Assembly (NCBI RefSeq): GCF_014207565.1
Contig: NZ_JACHGJ010000002.1
Location: 744,001 to 808,000 of the forward strand
Origin: Spirochaeta isovalerica
GTDB lineage: Bacteria > Spirochaetota > Spirochaetia > DSM-2461
Direction of reading: 5' to 3'
Length of the DNA stretch: 64,000 nucleotides
Under the pieces are notes generated by a model. It had not been told where the DNA came from. It saw only the letters and a list, made by a program, of their open reading frames with translations, and searched no databases. Position numbers and translations under genes: made by a program. Positions 60,873 to 64,000 of this stretch are shown in pieces; the first letter of the stretch is position 1, and each line of letters starts with the position of its first letter.

Positions 60873-62717
60873 TTAGTCCCGGGAATTTTCTCCTGCCGAA
60901 AGAGAATCGGGAGACGGAACGACATAGGGCGGCTCGGGAGAGAAATCCTCCTGAACATCTGTTTTTTTTATCTTATCAAATAGAAAATCCCTGTCTGCTC
61001 CGAGCATTTCCGCCAGATAATCGATATCATCTTCTCTCAGTTTCAATCTTTCAAAAGCCAGCAGATTATCCAGGACTTCATGGAGGACCTGCTGTTCCGG
61101 ATGGAGATTGTCTTTCACCAGAGTCAGGCCCCAGTCTGTTTCTGCCGCTCCCGCCGATTTTCTTCCGCTCCGGCTCACATAGGCCGAGACAGTCCCTTCA
61201 ATAGCCTGTTGAACAGGAATTTCTTCCAGAGGTAGATAATCATCGGCGATGAGCATAAGATCTATAGCCAGTTCCTTCTCATCGTTTGCCTGCATCACAC
61301 TGTTTTCATGCTTGGCGTCGAATTCTTCCAGTTTATCTTTAATCTTTCGAGCAAAAGGCAGTATTCTGTTTCGATCCAGTGATGTGAGCGAAGGTATGAG
61401 AACAACGCCTGTTCCTTTCTCCCCTTTTTTCAGGAGCTTTTTTCTGCCCGACCGGGGAGATCTGAGCAGAGATTCTCTTTTTTCCCAGGCTTTGCTGAAA
61501 TTTTCATAGGCTTTTGCAGCGGACTTGCCCTGTCTGTGCAGACGCTTATAGAGAGCCATACAGTTTTTCGCTCTGGTTGAATGGCGGTCCGGTCCCGAAA
61601 GCAGAACCTTCATGGACTCGATGATCCGGTCCTGAAAGATTCTGGCAGACCGGATATCGGGGATGCTAGCCAGAACTTTATGAATTCCGGGCCCCCGTTT
61701 CCTGCTGCTTTTTTTCAGCTGCCCCGTTAATCCGGACGTTCCGGGAACCGGCTTGTAGAGCAGTTCCGCGAGAATGCGGATCGTATCATTGCGCTTGTAT
61801 ATGGCGGCCCTGTATTCTCTTTTCGCTTTCTGCAATGTGCGGGCTGATTCGGTGTAGCTTTTTTCTCCTCTGTATTCAATCCGGAAAGAGGGGAAACTCC
61901 GCCCGTTGATAATTTCAAACAGGAGAATGAAAATCTCTTCAGCATCGGAAAGAGACATACGTTTCAGGTCATCCTTGTCTATTGCAGAATAACAGCGGCT
62001 TAGAAATCCCCGGATTCGTTTCCGTCCGGCGAGGTCCGTTTTCCCTTCATCAAGAATCCGATGGGACAGGCTTTCCGAAAGAGGCCCGGAGACTTCCTTC
62101 AGTCTGTCGAGCCGGGAAGATATGAGAGGCGAGATCTCCTGCTGGATTTCTTCGGCTCTGACGTAAAGTCCGTTTCCCCGGTAGGTCTCCATCCTGCGGA
62201 AAAGCGCCGCCAGTTCCTCGTCTTCGAGGAGATCCTGTATCGCCGTGGAAAAGCTCTCGGATCCCGCATTGGGGTTTTCCAGGAGATATTTGGCCGCCAT
62301 CACTTTTCGGCCGAAGGGATCGAGTACTTTCAACTGGAGATTCCTGATTTCCACTATACGCAGCGGAAGCGCATCGAATACGAATTCGAGAGCTTCCTGA
62401 TCGGCGGATTCCCTGTCGCCGTGGGTGGCGTTATAAATGAATCGGGCCGATAAGGCAAAGAGGCCCGCTATTAAGGTATAGCCTGCGAAATAAATGAAAA
62501 CCGCGGAAGAAGCCGGTTTTCCGTAGGCTATGTAATATCCTCCCTGCAGACCCAGATAGGTAACGGGCCCGGCAGTCCAGGCGATCCGGAAAATGGCCGA
62601 ACCCCACCGCTCTTTTCGGGCCGCGCCTTTGATCCGTCTCAGGAGACCCGCAGCGAGTCTGGAAGAGGGTGATTGCGATGGAGCTGAGTAAAAAGATCTG
62701 TAATTCCGATCAGTCAA
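60873..62717 (-). CDS. Large helical membrane protein, unknown
   Basis: A 614-residue protein. Two membrane segments lie near the N-terminus (about 45-65 and 72-92); the remaining 520 residues are charged and mostly helical with Arg/Lys-rich linkers (for example about 330-350 and 415-430), and look cytosolic. I recognise no family. The start is TTG at 62717, near a TATAT but without a ribosome site, and may be wrong. The neighbour upstream is a divergent cyclase gene. Confidence 0.75.
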   Translation of the reverse strand: MTDRNYRSFYSAPSQSPSSRLAAGLLRRIKGAARKERWGSAIFRIAWTAGPVTYLGLQGGYYIAYGKPASSAVFIYFAGYTLIAGLFALSARFIYNATHGDRESADQEALEFVFDALPLRIVEIRNLQLKVLDPFGRKVMAAKYLLENPNAGSESFSTAIQDLLEDEELAALFRRMETYRGNGLYVRAEEIQQEISPLISSRLDRLKEVSGPLSESLSHRILDEGKTDLAGRKRIRGFLSRCYSAIDKDDLKRMSLSDAEEIFILLFEIINGRSFPSFRIEYRGEKSYTESARTLQKAKREYRAAIYKRNDTIRILAELLYKPVPGTSGLTGQLKKSSRKRGPGIHKVLASIPDIRSARIFQDRIIESMKVLLSGPDRHSTRAKNCMALYKRLHRQGKSAAKAYENFSKAWEKRESLLRSPRSGRKKLLKKGEKGTGVVLIPSLTSLDRNRILPFARKIKDKLEEFDAKHENSVMQANDEKELAIDLMLIADDYLPLEEIPVQQAIEGTVSAYVSRSGRKSAGAAETDWGLTLVKDNLHPEQQVLHEVLDNLLAFERLKLREDDIDYLAEMLGADRDFLFDKIKKTDVQEDFSPEPPYVVPSPDSLSAGENSRD

Positions 62718-62826
62718 AATATCATATACCTTATAACATTGTAATATTTTTTATCGGGAAGGTCATCCGCTGAGCTTAATTAAGCACTTTGTTGATAATA
62801 GAAGATGAGAAATTGCCATACTCGTA

Positions 62827-62832
62827 TATAAT
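62827..62832 (+). promoter_or_regulatory. -10 element placing transcription start at the ATG of the cyclase gene
   Basis: Perfect TATAAT followed by six bases and ATG at 62839; the expected -35 position holds GATGAG, which is poor. No ribosome site. Confidence 0.45.
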
Positions 62833-62838
62833 GTAAAT

Positions 62839-64000
62839 ATGAAAAATTCCCGTCTTTACCTGTTTACTTTCATCGGTATTCTCCTTTCTCTTATTATCGC
62901 CGGCGCACTCGCAGCCCCGGTTATTATGAATTATGTCCGGAAAACATATGTGACTCTGCAGATTGATGTCAACATGCGTCAGGCAGACAATATGGCCAGA
63001 ATTCTGAGGAATCTGCTCGATCAGGGGGAATCTCCCGAAATGGTGATAGATAATCTTCAGGCCAGCGTGGAGGGTTCCGAGGTGGACCGCGGGTATCTGT
63101 GTATGATAGACAAGGGGGACGGACAACTTCTCTGTCATCCCGACCCCGGGATGATCGGGCAGTCCATAGCGCCTATGGGTCAGACTTTCAGCGATCTTCT
63201 GACCCCCTCGACGGGAGAAAAGCCATGGATCGACAGTATTCAGGGCGGCGCGGGAACCGGCGGGCTTCTCGTTTACCCCGACGGCACGGTGGAAATAGAT
63301 TACTTTACTCCTGTTCCGGGGACGGACTGGATTCTCTCCAGTCATGAAAACACCAAGAGGATTGAAGGCGAAATCGCCCTTATCCAATACACACTTCTGG
63401 CCGGTTTCGGAATTCTGGGACTATTAATTGCTTTTCCCGCTTCCTGGGCGGCACGGAGAGTCAGCCGCCGTTACGAAAGAACAATCGAGAAGGAACAGGC
63501 CCGGAGTGAAAATCTCCTTTTGAATGTTCTGCCCGCTCCTATAGCTGCCCGGCTGAAAGATGACGAAACTGCTATTGCCGATTCATACGATCAGGTGACA
63601 GTGCTTTTCGCCGATATCGTCGGTTTTACAAAGCTGACCAGAAATTCCGATCCCGCTAAAGTTCTCAAACTTTTAAACAGCCTCTTTTCAACCTTTGATG
63701 AAATGGCGAAATCCTATGGAATGGAAAAAATTAAAACCATCGGAGATGCCTGGATGGCCGCCTCGGGTCTGCCAGTGGCGGAAAGCCACAACCCCGGCGC
63801 CGTAGCGGAACTGGCCCTGGATATGCAGGATCATATGAAACGAACCTATCTGGATAAGAATAAGCCTTTTTATATCCGTATCGGGATTCATACGGGACCG
63901 GCAGCCGCGGGAGTGGTGGGGATCAGCAAATTCGCCTACGACCTCTGGGGCGAAACGGTGAACCTGGCGAGCCGTCTCGAATCGACCTGCGAAAAGGGGA
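62839..64000 (+). CDS. Membrane class III adenylate cyclase (3' end outside the window)
   Basis: At least 387 residues. A membrane segment (about 8-30), an extracytoplasmic Cache-like sensor (about 31-185; CMIDKGDGQLLCHPDPGMIG and VPGTDWILSSHE), a second segment (about 193-215), then the cyclase domain from about 230. Metal Asp residues are in LFADIVGFT and IGDAWMAASG; Lys in KIKTIGD and Asp in FAYDLWGE favour ATP; Asn and Arg are in VNLASRLES. The usual Asp of WGDTVN is Glu here. There is no HAMP between membrane and cyclase domain, only a coiled coil. This is the second cyclase gene in the window. Confidence 0.92.
   Translation, partial: MKNSRLYLFTFIGILLSLIIAGALAAPVIMNYVRKTYVTLQIDVNMRQADNMARILRNLLDQGESPEMVIDNLQASVEGSEVDRGYLCMIDKGDGQLLCHPDPGMIGQSIAPMGQTFSDLLTPSTGEKPWIDSIQGGAGTGGLLVYPDGTVEIDYFTPVPGTDWILSSHENTKRIEGEIALIQYTLLAGFGILGLLIAFPASWAARRVSRRYERTIEKEQARSENLLLNVLPAPIAARLKDDETAIADSYDQVTVLFADIVGFTKLTRNSDPAKVLKLLNSLFSTFDEMAKSYGMEKIKTIGDAWMAASGLPVAESHNPGAVAELALDMQDHMKRTYLDKNKPFYIRIGIHTGPAAAGVVGISKFAYDLWGETVNLASRLESTCEKG

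Noticed and set aside
1-64000. CRISPR arrays, tRNA or rRNA genes, complete insertion sequences, prophage genes
   Set aside because: No regular spacer-repeat blocks, no tRNA-like cloverleaf ends, no transposase or phage protein patterns were found by reading; short tRNA genes could be missed by eye.

Overview
The window looks like part of a free-living, saccharolytic, anaerobic spirochaete chromosome (order Spirochaetales). This is an inference from gene families: several LplABC-type sugar ABC transporters without their own ATPase, a TRAP transporter with a YesM-type kinase, TPR-CHAT and CHASE2-cyclase proteins, and many glycoside hydrolases. No rRNA, tRNA, CRISPR array or complete insertion sequence was seen.

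Layout. 1-4151 (minus): sugar-binding protein, two permeases and a YesM-type sensor kinase that runs off the left edge. 4537-6225: GH13 oligo-1,6-glucosidase. 6227-12120: an AT-rich block with an ArsR-type regulator, a GH2 enzyme and a divergent ABC transporter; three copies of one operator-like inverted repeat lie between the divergent promoters. 12351-13623: a GH13 gene scar joined to a decayed HAMP sensor gene. 13666-22722: a PAS protein, an Ldh-family dehydrogenase, a DctPQM TRAP transporter and a binding protein/histidine kinase/LytTR regulator operon. 22776-32017: pseudouridine synthase, DUF2339 protein, a small AT-rich pair including a DinB gene that looks like a stray integron cassette, a DUF2269 protein, leuCD and a GAF/PAS histidine kinase. 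32084-38198: exported TPR-CHAT protein, CHASE2 adenylate cyclase and FecR-like protein in one operon. 38258-42609: MATE exporter, lipoate-protein ligase and a two-gene ABC-2 exporter. 42640-51599 (minus): a uronic-acid oligosaccharide locus (regulator, ABC transporter, GH88, GH2, propeller-like protein) with matching operators at two promoters. 51743-55575: acyltransferase, DUF402, RibD-like reductase, AIM24-like and REC-HATPase proteins. 55662-60768 (minus): SDR, ERG24-type sterol reductase, molybdopterin oxidoreductase and a 5-alpha-reductase-like protein. 60873-64000: an unknown membrane protein and a second class III cyclase cut by the right edge.

Two results stand out. First, at least nine genes without a Shine-Dalgarno sequence have a -10-like hexamer ending exactly six bases before the start codon, seven of them with a -35-like hexamer 16-17 bases further up, so these genes are probably transcribed as leaderless mRNAs. 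Second, an ERG24-type sterol reductase, a steroid 5-alpha-reductase-fold protein, an SDR and a molybdopterin enzyme form an apparent lipid or sterol reduction cluster, which is unusual for a bacterium of this kind.
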